Made by a program: the position numbers and the translations under genes. From NCBI RefSeq assembly GCF_002959775.1, contig NZ_PPCX01000008.1:1-64000 (forward strand): a DNA stretch of 64,000 bases, given 5' to 3'. This document shows, piece after piece, positions 1 through 7,287 of this stretch (position 1 is the stretch's first letter; each line of letters starts with the position of its first letter). The notes under the pieces are model-generated. The model made no database searches and was not told the DNA's origin. It saw only the letters and a list, made by a program, of their open reading frames with translations. Source of the stretch: Veillonella rogosae JCM 15642 (GTDB lineage Bacteria > Bacillota > Negativicutes > Veillonellales > Veillonellaceae).

Positions 1-422
1 ACTTTAGGTTCGGCAATCCGTTCCATTAAACACTGCCAAGCTCTAGCATGCTCATAACGACAGACATACCATCCTAGAACATGAGTATCATTGCAACAAA
101 TCAACACACATAAATTCCTAGCTAAGTAAATTCCATCAAGATATACCACATCATGTACTTCTTCCACTTTTGGTGGCAATGGCCATATGGACCAAAATTT
201 AGCGGTTTTACGCCTGAATGTACGACCTTTACCAGGCATATCAGCTTGAATATTGGTGCTGAATAACCAATTCAAGAATAGGCTTAACTCTTTACTTAAA
301 TTATTAATTTTAACGGTAAATGCCACCTTACAATGTTTGCAAAACCAACGCTGAGAACCAGATTTTAAAACACCGTGTTTAATACATGTTTCATTACAAT
401 CAGGACATTTTATTTGTCGCAT
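1..422 (-). CDS. Transposase, IS256/IS1249-like, partial (runs off left edge)
   Basis: About 140 codons are open from an ATG preceded by a GGAGGAAG ribosome binding site, and the frame continues past the window edge. The protein starts with a zinc ribbon (two CxxC pairs in the first 35 residues, with a QRWFCKHC stretch), as in the IS1249 group of the IS256/mutator-type DDE transposases. Further on, VVYLDGIYLA carries the first acidic residue expected of the DDE triad, and WYVCRYEHARAWQ fits the same family. It would catalyse movement of the element. Family assignment rests on pattern memory only; the last two catalytic residues are outside the window, so activity cannot be judged. Confidence 0.72.
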   Translation of the reverse strand, partial: MRQIKCPDCNETCIKHGVLKSGSQRWFCKHCKVAFTVKINNLSKELSLFLNWLFSTNIQADMPGKGRTFRRKTAKFWSIWPLPPKVEEVHDVVYLDGIYLARNLCVLICCNDTHVLGWYVCRYEHARAWQCLMERIAEPK

Positions 423-500
423 AAACTCTTCCTCCATATTTGTTTATATATAGGAAGATATAACCTCATTTTAGTCAGTAATTACAAGGGGTGATTGATG

Positions 501-522
501 TTTTCACACACACTTTTTGTCC
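501..522 (-). repeat. IS end repeat, inner copy
   Basis: A 22-bp sequence containing CACACACTTTTTGTCC lies 79 bp upstream of the transposase start and recurs exactly at 590-611 in the same orientation. Read towards the transposase it begins GGACAAAAAGTG, which suits a terminal inverted repeat. The opposite element end is not in the window, so which copy is the real end is unknown. Confidence 0.55.
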
Positions 523-550
523 ACCCTCAAACTTCTCCAGAAAAAGATTA

Positions 551-591
551 AACCCTTATAACACTAGTAAATATCTAGTGTTATAAGGGTT
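551..591. terminator. Perfect 17-bp hairpin inside the IS end region
   Basis: AACCCTTATAACACTAG (551-567) and its exact reverse complement (575-591) flank a 7-nt loop. The right arm runs straight into the outer IS repeat. Transposons often carry such hairpins near their ends to block transcription from outside; a terminator role is inferred because a short T run follows on the + strand. Confidence 0.55.
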
Positions 592-611
592 TTCACACAC
601 ACTTTTTGTCC
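590..611 (-). repeat. IS end repeat, outer copy
   Basis: Exact second copy of the 22-bp repeat at 501-522, same orientation, 89 bp further out. Together with the hairpin between them this means the element end is either duplicated or sits beside the relic of an earlier insertion. Confidence 0.55.
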
Positions 612-620
612 TATAAGCCA

Positions 621-652
621 AAAAAGACGATGACTTGAGTCATCGTCTTTTT
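621..652. terminator. Bidirectional intrinsic terminator after rbr
   Basis: A 14-bp perfect stem, AAAAAGACGATGAC with its complement, closes on a TTGA loop and has A/T runs on both sides. It lies about 110 bp beyond the rubrerythrin stop on the minus strand and can end that transcript after the 3' hairpin array. Confidence 0.85.
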
Positions 653-666
653 ATTAAGGAAGTTGT

Positions 667-758
667 CAGTACTTACTGTAAGATTAAGTGTACTTACATG
701 TATAGTTTCATTAAAATCTGTACTTACAGGTTGTTAGTTTAGTTAGTGTAGTACTTAC
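667..758 (-). other. 3' UTR array of four AAGU-loop mini-hairpins
   Basis: Four ACTT tetramers (AAGU in the rbr mRNA) lie between the rbr stop and its terminator, each flanked by complementary bases: CAGT/ACTG at 667-678, TGT/ACA at 689-698, CTGT/ACAG at 718-729, and a weak GT/AC pair at 751-758. The loop is constant while the stems differ. They match the larger array in the rbr 5' leader. Confidence 0.55.
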
Positions 759-761
759 AGA

Positions 762-1307
762 TTAGATGGATTCAACGAAACGGTGGAAGAAAGCTTGTGG
801 GTGAGCACATACTGGGCAAACTTTAGGAGCTTCTTCACCAACGTGTACATAGCCACAGTTAGCGCAGATCCAAGCTACTGGTTGGTCGTTGTGGAATACT
901 TTGTTACCAGATACTTGAGCTGCTAATGCAAGGTAACGAGCTTCATGACGAGCTTCGATTTTACCAACTTCGCGCATTTGGTAAGCGATTTTTGCAAAGC
1001 CTTCTTTTTCAGCTTCGTCAGCGAAATCTTTGTACATTGTAGTATGTTCGTAGTTTTCACCAGCTGCTGCATCACGAAGGTTAGCTTCGATATCGGAAGA
1101 TACGTCGCCACCATGAAGAGCTTTGAACCACAATTTAGCATGAGCGGATTCGTTGTGAGCTGTTTCTTCGAAATAATCAGCGATTTCGTTCATGCCAGCT
1201 TTACGAGCTGCTGCTGCGTAGAAAGTATATTTTTGGAATGCTTGGGATTCGCCAGCGAATGCTGCTTGAAGATTTTTTTCAGTGTTTGTACCTTTTAATT
1301 CAGCCAT
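762..1307 (-). CDS. rbr: Rubrerythrin
   Basis: Non-haem diiron peroxidase that reduces hydrogen peroxide in the cytoplasm of anaerobes using electrons from rubredoxin-type donors. The 181-residue protein has the usual two-part layout: an N-terminal ferritin-like four-helix domain with the iron-binding carboxylates and histidines (NESAH near residue 55, EARHEARY near 120), then a C-terminal rubredoxin domain with CANC (about 148-151) and CPVC (about 164-167). The start has an AAGGAG site 7 nt upstream. It is transcribed alone, between its own promoter and a strong terminator. The unusual part is its UTRs, which carry arrays of AAGU-loop hairpins, suggesting post-transcriptional control. Confidence 0.95.
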   Translation of the reverse strand: MAELKGTNTEKNLQAAFAGESQAFQKYTFYAAAARKAGMNEIADYFEETAHNESAHAKLWFKALHGGDVSSDIEANLRDAAAGENYEHTTMYKDFADEAEKEGFAKIAYQMREVGKIEARHEARYLALAAQVSGNKVFHNDQPVAWICANCGYVHVGEEAPKVCPVCAHPQAFFHRFVESI

Positions 1308-1319
1308 TTTAATACTCCT

Positions 1320-1564
1320 TTGTACTTACGATAATTTTCAAATTTGTTACTTAACTTATATATTCATAACCACTTGGTTGTGAATTCAAATAATAGAATA
1401 CTTATTCTACAAGTTTCGTGGGCGACTTCGCCTTGGTAAGAAAACTTATTCTTAAATCAAATAGACACTTGTCTAATTCTTAAAATAGTACTTACTTGTT
1501 TGTGTTTTTCGGCACTTGCCGTCTTAACAGTTTTATATACAATGTGATATCCGTATACTTAACG
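1320..1564 (-). promoter_or_regulatory. rbr 5' leader: ten AAGU-loop hairpins in a row
   Basis: The leader holds ten small inverted repeats that all close on ACTT in the + strand (AAGU in the mRNA). Positions: 1320-1331, 1346-1355, 1362-1385, 1394-1409, 1420-1433, 1437-1454, 1462-1475, 1487-1496, 1510-1521, 1552-1564. Stem sequences are unrelated to each other, for example AACC/GGTT, TAGAAT/ATTCTA, GGCG/CGCC, TAGAC/GTCTA, CGGC/GCCG. Stem length ranges from 3 to 10 bp. Nine of the loop centres are spaced 19-28 nt apart. The last hairpin abuts the AAGGAG ribosome binding site (1315-1320). A constant loop on changing but still complementary stems suggests the RNA structure matters, perhaps as binding sites for an RNA-binding protein. 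Confidence 0.6.
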
Positions 1565-1583
1565 AATAATCATTGTTGACTAT

Positions 1584-1611
1584 ATTGTAACATACTAAAT
1601 GAGAAATGCAA
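1584..1611 (-). promoter_or_regulatory. Probable rbr promoter
   Basis: On the minus strand TTGCAT (1606-1611) and TACAAT (1584-1589) are separated by 16 bp. Transcription would start near 1577, so all ten leader hairpins would be in the mRNA, giving a leader of about 270 nt. Confidence 0.5.
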
Positions 1612-2110
1612 GTGTTTTTGTAAAATTTATTTCGAAAATTTTCTAAATGATAAATATTATCAATGTAGTAAGAATGCGGTTTTTTAAAGAATGGAAAGTA
1701 TGGGATTTACAAAAAATAGCCATTTTGATATTGAGAATGATAACTAAATGAAAAATCATTATTGATTAGCTATTGATATTATTTTCTTTAGATGTACTAA
1801 TAATTCCTCATAATATAGAGCTTGTTAGCCAAAATTATTTTTGGCTTATAACTATAAAATGTTAAATATAATTACTGATCAACAGGTAAGCGACATATAA
1901 ATCAAAGTTAGAAATCGTAAAACAGAACAGAATAAACTAAATAAGAACGGTAAATAGAATAAGATAGAATAAATAGATTCAGTAAAATAAATAGAATAAA
2001 TAGTATGTTGTTATATATAAGAGGGTTGAACTATAGAATTAAGATATATTTATAGAATCAATTGATTTATGTATAATAAGTATATACATACTAACGTAAA
2101 AGGAGGCGCT
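1612..2110. other. AT-rich intergenic region, no gene seen
   Basis: No credible ORF or RNA gene is visible. A TGATATT-AGAATGA stretch at 1726-1744 weakly resembles a Fur box. Between 1929 and 1999 the heptamer AGAATAA occurs four times (1929, 1956, 1966, 1993) in an A-rich tract. A TATAAT at 2072-2077 is a likely -10 for the following selenium cluster, with no good -35. Confidence 0.4.
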
Positions 2111-2314
2111 ATGGCATTTGTTAGATATTATGTAGGCGATGTGGTGAAGATGAAAAAATCACATCCTTGCGGTAGTGACGAGTGGGAAGTGAAGCGTATC
2201 GGCACAGATTTTCTCATCGTATGTAACGGCTGTGGTCATCAACTGCTGATGCCGCGCCCTAAATTTGAAAAAGCTGTCAAGAAAATCGTTTCTCGATTGC
2301 CAGAGAATGAGTAA
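2111..2314 (+). CDS. DUF951 family small protein
   Basis: A 67-residue protein of unknown function. It starts at the ATG after AAAAGGAGGCGCT; an upstream in-frame ATG at 2069 has no ribosome binding site. It begins MAFVRYYVGDVVKMKK and carries a four-cysteine arrangement spread over HPCGSDEW and VCNGCGHQL, which looks like a small zinc-binding fold. Members of this family are widespread in Firmicutes, often next to ychF or DNA-binding genes. It ends 9 bp before selD and is probably co-transcribed, but a link to selenium cannot be shown from sequence. Confidence 0.75.
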   Translation: MAFVRYYVGDVVKMKKSHPCGSDEWEVKRIGTDFLIVCNGCGHQLLMPRPKFEKAVKKIVSRLPENE

Positions 2315-2323
2315 GGAGGTCTT

Positions 2324-3355
2324 ATGGTACGACTTACCGACTATGTGACAAATGGGGGCTGTGCGTGTAAGATCGGTCCGCATATATTAAATCGTGTTTT
2401 AAAAGCAGTGACACCTGTTACAAATGACCAAGTCTTAGCGGATATGACTGGTTCTGATGATGCAGGTGTATATAAAATTTCTGATACATTGGCATTGGTA
2501 CAGACTTTAGATTTCTTCACCCCTATGGTGAATGATCCCGTTTTATTTGGTAAGATTGCCGCTGCTAATGCATTAAGCGATGTGTATGCTATGGGTGGAA
2601 CTCCATTGACTGCCATGAACATCGTAGGCTTTCCAGTACCTCTTGTTGAGCAAGGAATATTAACAGACGTGTTAAACGGCGCGGGTTCAATTGTCGCCGA
2701 ATCTGGTGCAGCTATCGTAGGTGGCCATAGCATAGAAAATAAAGAACCCATCTTTGGTATGTCTGTGACAGGGCAAGTAAATCCTAATTGTATTTGGAAA
2801 AACAAAGGGGCCCAAGTAGGGGATGTATTGGTACTAACAAAACGTATTGGAACAGGTATCATGAATAATGCGCTGAAAGCAGATTTATTCCCTGTAGGTA
2901 CAGAGCAAGCTGTCACTAGCATGAGTACGTTAAATCGGGTGGGAGCAGAGGTGGCTCACAACTTTACCATCCATGCTTGTACGGACGTAACAGGCTTTAG
3001 TCTAATGGGACACTCTGTAGAAATGGCTAGTGCCTCTGATGTGACAATACACATTAAGGCTTACGACATTCCTCTCTTTGATGATGTTATCGAAGCGGCT
3101 CAAATGGGATTAGTACCAGCTGCGTCCTATGGGAATCGCAAAGCTATAACAGACGTTCAAGTAGATCAGGCTTTGGACCCTGTATGGATGGATATTCTCT
3201 TTGATCCCCAAACCTCGGGTGGTTTACTTTTCTCTGTTCCTGCTAATGAAGGTGAACAACTCGTAGAGGCGTTACATAAGGCTAGTATAGACTGTGCGGC
3301 TATTATTGGTAGTGTTGAAAGCTTTAGTGGATTGGCTGTACGCGTAACGGAATGA
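2324..3355 (+). CDS. selD: Selenide, water dikinase
   Basis: Makes selenophosphate from selenide and ATP, the activated selenium donor for selenocysteine, selenouridine and the selenium cofactor of some molybdenum hydroxylases. The 343-residue length fits the family. The N-terminal catalytic motif is GGCACK, giving Cys13 and Lys16; the family often has GCGCK, and some members use selenocysteine here, but this gene has a plain TGT codon. Glycine-rich nucleotide-binding segments (GGTPLTAMN, IVGGHSIENKEP) and the C-terminal DPQTSGGLL are present. A GGAGG site precedes the ATG. No selA, selB or mnmH is in the window, so the use of the product is open. Confidence 0.93.
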   Translation: MVRLTDYVTNGGCACKIGPHILNRVLKAVTPVTNDQVLADMTGSDDAGVYKISDTLALVQTLDFFTPMVNDPVLFGKIAAANALSDVYAMGGTPLTAMNIVGFPVPLVEQGILTDVLNGAGSIVAESGAAIVGGHSIENKEPIFGMSVTGQVNPNCIWKNKGAQVGDVLVLTKRIGTGIMNNALKADLFPVGTEQAVTSMSTLNRVGAEVAHNFTIHACTDVTGFSLMGHSVEMASASDVTIHIKAYDIPLFDDVIEAAQMGLVPAASYGNRKAITDVQVDQALDPVWMDILFDPQTSGGLLFSVPANEGEQLVEALHKASIDCAAIIGSVESFSGLAVRVTE

Positions 3356-3467
3356 CATTAGGAACAATATAATATAGTGCTTAAGATGTTAAATTAGATA
3401 TTATTAGCTAGTAGCTGATAGCTAATACTTTTACAAAACATATAATGTATATATAGAGAGGTGCATG

Positions 3468-4067
3468 ATGAGCAATACAAATGAATTAACTGTAGATGTG
3501 CGTGGTAGCTTGTGTCCAAAACCAGTGATTGAAACTAAGAAGGTTAGCGATGCAAATCCAGATGCTGTTATTACTACTATTGTAGATAATGAAGTGAGTC
3601 GCGATAATGTAGAGAAGTTCGGCAAGTCTCGTGGTTATGGTGTGGCAATCCGCCAAGATGGTAAGGATTTCTACCTCACTATGACCCCTAATGATAATCC
3701 AGTAGCAGATGGTAGTTGTGAACCAATGAGTTATGGCAACCGTGTCATCTTGATGACAAAAGACTATCTTGGTGAAGGTAGTGAAGAATTAGGCCGTAAC
3801 CTAATGAAAACGTTCTGGGTATGCATGCTTGAAGCCGATGTAAAACCATCTAAAATCTATTTCATCAACAGCAGTGTTAAGATGGTTGTAAATGATTCTG
3901 TTCATTTAGAAAATATAAAAAAACTAGCTGATCTTGGTGTTGAAATTGCAGCATGTGGCATTTGTCTCGATTATTTTGGGGTAAAAGAAGATCTTGGCGT
4001 AGGTAGTATTACAAATATGTACGCTATTACGGACTCTATTCTTGGGGAGAATTTAGTTAAGTTATAA
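3468..4067 (+). CDS. yedF: Selenium metabolism protein YedF (TusA-DsrE fusion)
   Basis: Predicted sulfurtransferase-like protein of selenium trafficking. Residues 1-75 form a TusA/SirA-like domain with the CPKP active-site motif (Cys16). Residues 90-199 form a DsrE/DsrF-like domain (GNRVILMTKDYLGEG, then AACGICLDYFG near the C-terminus). This two-domain order is that of the YedF family, which co-occurs with SelD. Two ATGs lie in tandem at 3465 and 3468; 3468 has the better spacing from GAGG. It follows selD by 112 bp and precedes a DUF3343 gene, all on one strand. It may deliver selenide to SelD, an inference from context. Confidence 0.88.
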   Translation: MSNTNELTVDVRGSLCPKPVIETKKVSDANPDAVITTIVDNEVSRDNVEKFGKSRGYGVAIRQDGKDFYLTMTPNDNPVADGSCEPMSYGNRVILMTKDYLGEGSEELGRNLMKTFWVCMLEADVKPSKIYFINSSVKMVVNDSVHLENIKKLADLGVEIAACGICLDYFGVKEDLGVGSITNMYAITDSILGENLVKL

Positions 4068-4178
4068 TTCTTATCACTGATATTTTAACAGACAGATTTA
4101 GACGAGATACCTTAGCTTTAAATGGATAGTCAATGTTATAACAATGTAATGGTAGATGCTATGATAGGAGGTGAGGCC

Positions 4179-4436
4179 TTGGAAAATAAAAAATTGCTAG
4201 TCGTCTTTACGTCCTATTATTTTGGCGATAAAGCAGACAAGATACTAACAGAATTAGCGGTGCCTCATCAATTGATGGCTACACCTCCAGAGCTTTACGA
4301 TATGTGTGGTTTATCTGTGCAAATAGATCCAAGTATTGTAGAGCAGGTTCAGACTATTTTAAAAAAACATAAGATTAGTACATCTGGCCTCTTTTGGTAT
4401 GAAAAAGGTGAGCTAGCTGTACCATATAAAGCCTAG
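4179..4436 (+). CDS. DUF3343 protein, putative Se/S carrier
   Basis: An 85-residue protein of the DUF3343 family, which comparative genomics has linked to selenium use. I place the start at TTG 4179 because AGGAGGTGAGG lies just upstream; the longer form from ATG 4122 would place that site inside the gene. The sequence begins MENKKLLVVFTSYYFGDKAD and has a small hydrophobic beta-rich N-terminus and a single cysteine (DMCGLS). It is the third gene of the selD cluster. A second DUF3343 gene lies at 17990, next to yedE. Function is unproven. Confidence 0.75.
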   Translation: MENKKLLVVFTSYYFGDKADKILTELAVPHQLMATPPELYDMCGLSVQIDPSIVEQVQTILKKHKISTSGLFWYEKGELAVPYKA

Positions 4437-4455
4437 ACATCGTCTAGGCTTTTTC
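4430..4455 (+). terminator. Terminator of the selD cluster
   Basis: AGCCTAGAC and GTCTAGGCT pair around an ATC loop, followed by TTTTTC. The stop codon of the DUF3343 gene is part of the left arm. Confidence 0.85.
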
Positions 4456-4548
4456 TTGTTTTTTATTAAAATTTTCATTCTTCTGTAATTTAACGGCTAA
4501 CTATGGTACTATAAATATATGATATTTTTTATCATTATGGAGGTATAT

Positions 4549-5259
4549 ATGAGCAAGTATGAAATAGAAAATGTAAAATTAACAGCCCCTAAATTGGATC
4601 GTAACGATTTAGAGTACGCTATGACCTATCGCTATGCTTGTAAGAAGTTTGATAGCAATAAGACAATCTCTGAAGAAGACTGGAATGCTATTTTAAGAGC
4701 AGCTCGTTTGGCACCTACATCCCTTGGTTTTGAGCCTTTTGAATTGCTAGTTATTCAAAATCCAGAAATTCGGGAAAAAATGAAAGCTCATGGCTGGGGC
4801 ATTCATGCGGGCCTTGAAGCAAGTCATTTTGTAGTATTCTTAACACGTAAAAAAGTAGATTTGGAGTTTGACTCTCCTTATGTACGTTACATTCAAGAAA
4901 CAGTTAAGCAATTGCCTGCAGAAATTGATGCGGTATATCGTGAAAAATATGCTCAATTTACAAAAGAAGACTATAAAACATTTGAATCTGAACGTGCTGC
5001 TTTTGATTGGTCCTCTAAACAAGCGTATATCGTTATGGCGAACATGATGACAATGGCTGCTTATGAAGGCTTAGATTCTTGTCCATTAGAAGGCTTCAAT
5101 CAAGATGACATGACCGCACTCTTAGGTGATGAACTTGGCCTGTTTGATACTAAACACTTTGGCATTGCTGTAATGGCTGCCTTTGGTTACCGTGATGAAG
5201 AACCACATCGCAATAAAACGCGCCGTACTTTAGACGAAATTGTAACAGTAGTTGAGTAG
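4549..5259 (+). CDS. Nitroreductase family protein (FMN-dependent)
   Basis: NAD(P)H:FMN oxidoreductase of the NfsB/nitroreductase superfamily, about 236 residues. The start is the ATG after ATGGAGGTATAT; an upstream in-frame ATG at 4519 lacks a site. Visible family features are YRYACKKFD near the N-terminus with a basic FMN-phosphate-binding segment, RLAPTSLGFEPFELLV for the FMN and dimer region, and the C-terminal FGIAVMAAFGYRDEEPHRNKTRR. Such enzymes reduce nitro compounds, quinones or flavins; the physiological substrate cannot be told. It is monocistronic and close to the selenium cluster but separated from it by a terminator. Confidence 0.88.
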   Translation: MSKYEIENVKLTAPKLDRNDLEYAMTYRYACKKFDSNKTISEEDWNAILRAARLAPTSLGFEPFELLVIQNPEIREKMKAHGWGIHAGLEASHFVVFLTRKKVDLEFDSPYVRYIQETVKQLPAEIDAVYREKYAQFTKEDYKTFESERAAFDWSSKQAYIVMANMMTMAAYEGLDSCPLEGFNQDDMTALLGDELGLFDTKHFGIAVMAAFGYRDEEPHRNKTRRTLDEIVTVVE

Positions 5260-5411
5260 ATCATATATGTAGAACTAAATCGAAATTCTTCATTTAATCT
5301 TTAAAATTGAATGCTATATTATAAATATACAATGATTCTAAAATATTTATAAAAACTGCATTATTTGATAGGATTTATGAATATTTTGATTAAATAGGAA
5401 GGAGTGATTGT

Positions 5412-5651
5412 ATGTTATGGTCAATTATTGTTGGTGGTTTTATCGGGTTCCTAGCTGGTGCCATCACTAACAAAGGCGGTGCAATGGGCGTTATCGCTAA
5501 CGTTGTTGCTGGTTTAATTGGCTCGTCCGTAGGTCAGTCCCTATTTGGTACTTGGGGTCCTAGCTTAGCAGGAATGTCCTTAATTCCATCTGTATTGGGT
5601 GCAGTAATTGTTGTTGCTGTAGTCTCATTTTTCTTCGGAAAAAAAGGATAG
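5412..5651 (+). CDS. GlsB/YeaQ/YmgE family small membrane protein
   Basis: A 79-residue very hydrophobic protein with three predicted membrane segments and glycine-rich packing (GGFIGFLAGAITNKGG, NVVAGLIGSSVG, LGAVIVVAVVSFFFGKKG). This is the transglycosylase-associated/GlsB family, linked to general stress response in Gram-positive bacteria and enterics. It has an AGGAGTG ribosome site. A CsbD-type gene follows 65 bp later, another stress-family protein, which supports a joint stress role by context only. Confidence 0.85.
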   Translation: MLWSIIVGGFIGFLAGAITNKGGAMGVIANVVAGLIGSSVGQSLFGTWGPSLAGMSLIPSVLGAVIVVAVVSFFFGKKG

Positions 5652-5716
5652 CCCTTTACTTATAAAAGTAGATTTTATATGGTTAAACGTGATTTTACAT
5701 GAAAGGAGTCACAATT

Positions 5717-5953
5717 ATGGCATTAGATGATAAATTAGATCAAGTTAAAGGTGCAGTAAAAGAAAATGTTGGCAAATTAACTGATGACAAACAAATGGAA
5801 GCAGAAGGCGTTGTTGAAAATACAGTAGCAAAAGTAAAAGACGCTGCTAATGATATTGCAGATGATGTTAAGAAAGCTGCAGATGATGCTAAAGATGCTG
5901 TAGAAGGTGCGATTAGTGGCCTTAAAAATGCATTGGGCAATGATGACAAATAA
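5717..5953 (+). CDS. CsbD family stress protein
   Basis: A 78-residue hydrophilic, lysine- and aspartate-rich protein starting at the ATG after AAAGGAGTCACAATT. The N-terminus (ALDDKLDQVKGAVKENVGKLTDDKQMEAEG) is the CsbD signature; the rest is a repetitive amphipathic helix of the form KDAANDIADDVKKAADDAKDA, reminiscent of LEA-like proteins. In Bacillus the family is under the general stress regulon; here no sigma-B can be inferred. It ends at a strong bidirectional terminator shared with ychF. Confidence 0.88.
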   Translation: MALDDKLDQVKGAVKENVGKLTDDKQMEAEGVVENTVAKVKDAANDIADDVKKAADDAKDAVEGAISGLKNALGNDDK

Positions 5954-5982
5954 AATTAAATAAAAGTTTTTTGTAGCATTAA

Positions 5983-6016
5983 AAAAACCAGTAAATCGTT
6001 CGATTTACTGGTTTTT
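5983..6016. terminator. Bidirectional terminator between csbD-like gene and ychF
   Basis: A 16-bp stem built on CCAGTAAATCG with a TT loop, flanked by A and T runs. It serves the convergent genes on both sides. Confidence 0.9.
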
Positions 6017-6033
6017 ATTGTTATTAATTTGTA

Positions 6034-7140
6034 TTATACGTTGAAGCGGAAGTGTGTTACGTCGCCGTCTTTCATAACGTATTCTTTGCCTTCTAGGCGT
6101 ACAAGGCCTTTTTCTTTAGCCGCATTTTGGCTGCCACAAGCTTGTAAGTCATCGAAGGATACGATTTCAGCACGGATAAAGCCTTTTTCAATATCGGAGT
6201 GGATTTTGCCTGCCGCTTGAGGCGCTTTTGTGCCGTTTACGATTGTCCATGCACGAGCTTCCATTTCACCAGCCGTGAAGTAGTTGATAAGACCTAATAG
6301 TGCGTAACTTGCTTTAATAAGCTTAGTTAAGCCGGATTCTTCAAGACCAAGATCTTCGAGGAATGCAGCGGATTCTTCGTCGGATAATTCTGCGATTTCA
6401 GATTCGATACGGGCGGAAACAACTACGATGCCAGCACCTTCAGCTTTTGCGTATTCTTCTACGCGTTTTACATGTTCGTTAGCGGAGTAATCAGCTACTT
6501 CGTCTTCGGACACATTAGCAACGAAGAGGGATGGTTTAGCTGTGAGCAAAGTTAATTCTTTGATCATTTCTAATTCGTCTTCGTTAAGACCTTGTGCACG
6601 AACTGGTTTAGCTTCGCCAAGACCTTCAATGATGCGCTCTAGTAATGGCAATTCAGCACGAGCGTCTTTATCACCAGATTTAGCGATTTTTTCAATACGT
6701 TGTTTGCGTTTTTCTACGGACTCAAGGTCAGCAAGACAAAGTTCAGTATTGATGATCTCGATGTCGCGGATTGGATCGATAGAACCTGCAACATGAGTGA
6801 TGTTAGGATCCTCGAAGCAACGAATAACTTGAGCAATCGCATCTACTTGGCGGATGTGGCTAAGGAATTTATTGCCTAAACCTTCACCTTTGGACGCACC
6901 TTCTACGAGGCCTGCAATATCTACGAAGCGCATAGCAGCAGGAAGGATGCGTTTAGAACCAAACATTTCAGCCAATACAGCTAAACGGTTATCTGGAACG
7001 TCAACGACACCTACGTTTGGCTCGATTGTACAGAATGGATAGTTGGCAGCTTCAGCGCCTGCTTTTGTAATGGCGTTGAATAATGTACTTTTACCAACGT
7101 TTGGAAGGCCTACGATGCCTACTTCTAAATTTGTGCTCAT
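6034..7140 (-). CDS. ychF: YchF/Obg-family ATPase
   Basis: Conserved P-loop NTPase that prefers ATP and binds ribosomes; a negative regulator of oxidative stress responses in several bacteria. 368 residues, the family's usual length. Walker A is GLPNVGKST (about 11-19), switch II is DIAGLVEGASKGEGLGNKF, and the position of the NKxD motif reads NVSE, as expected for this ATP-preferring branch. The C-terminal TGS-like domain ends in YVMKDGDVTHFRFNV. It is monocistronic; a TATAAT at 7212-7217 on the minus strand is a likely -10, just after the terminator of an upstream RNA. Confidence 0.96.
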   Translation of the reverse strand: MSTNLEVGIVGLPNVGKSTLFNAITKAGAEAANYPFCTIEPNVGVVDVPDNRLAVLAEMFGSKRILPAAMRFVDIAGLVEGASKGEGLGNKFLSHIRQVDAIAQVIRCFEDPNITHVAGSIDPIRDIEIINTELCLADLESVEKRKQRIEKIAKSGDKDARAELPLLERIIEGLGEAKPVRAQGLNEDELEMIKELTLLTAKPSLFVANVSEDEVADYSANEHVKRVEEYAKAEGAGIVVVSARIESEIAELSDEESAAFLEDLGLEESGLTKLIKASYALLGLINYFTAGEMEARAWTIVNGTKAPQAAGKIHSDIEKGFIRAEIVSFDDLQACGSQNAAKEKGLVRLEGKEYVMKDGDVTHFRFNV

Positions 7141-7249
7141 GGTACCACCTTTTATTAACTAATTGATTTCGTTCTTTGTGAAAGTTTCCGTAGAAACTCT
7201 ATCAAATAAATATTATATCATATAGAAGCTATAAATTTGTACTAAAAAA

Positions 7250-7287
7250 GTGACACCATTAGTCACATAGGTGACTAGTAGTGTCAC
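7250..7287 (-). terminator. Terminator of the ychF-upstream RNA
   Basis: GTGACAC (7250-7256) pairs with GTGTCAC (7281-7287), and an inner AGTCAC/GTGACT stem encloses ATAG. On the minus strand it is followed by TTTTTT. Its apical part, AGTCACATAGGTGACT, recurs nearly unchanged in another terminator at 30069-30106, whose outer stem is different. Confidence 0.75.

Noticed and set aside
945..1298. 117-codon ORF on the + strand opposite rbr
   Set aside because: It mirrors the rubrerythrin gene, has cysteine/phenylalanine-rich nonsense composition and no ribosome site.
667..1564. CRISPR array at the AAGU repeats
   Set aside because: Only four bases are constant, spacers and repeats are not separable, and no cas genes are present.
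1726..1744. Fur box
   Set aside because: Only one half matches the 7-1-7 consensus well, and the nearest gene start is more than 300 bp away.
2324..3355. Selenocysteine in SelD or an in-frame UGA in the selenium genes
   Set aside because: The catalytic position is a normal TGT codon and all frames are closed by ordinary stops.
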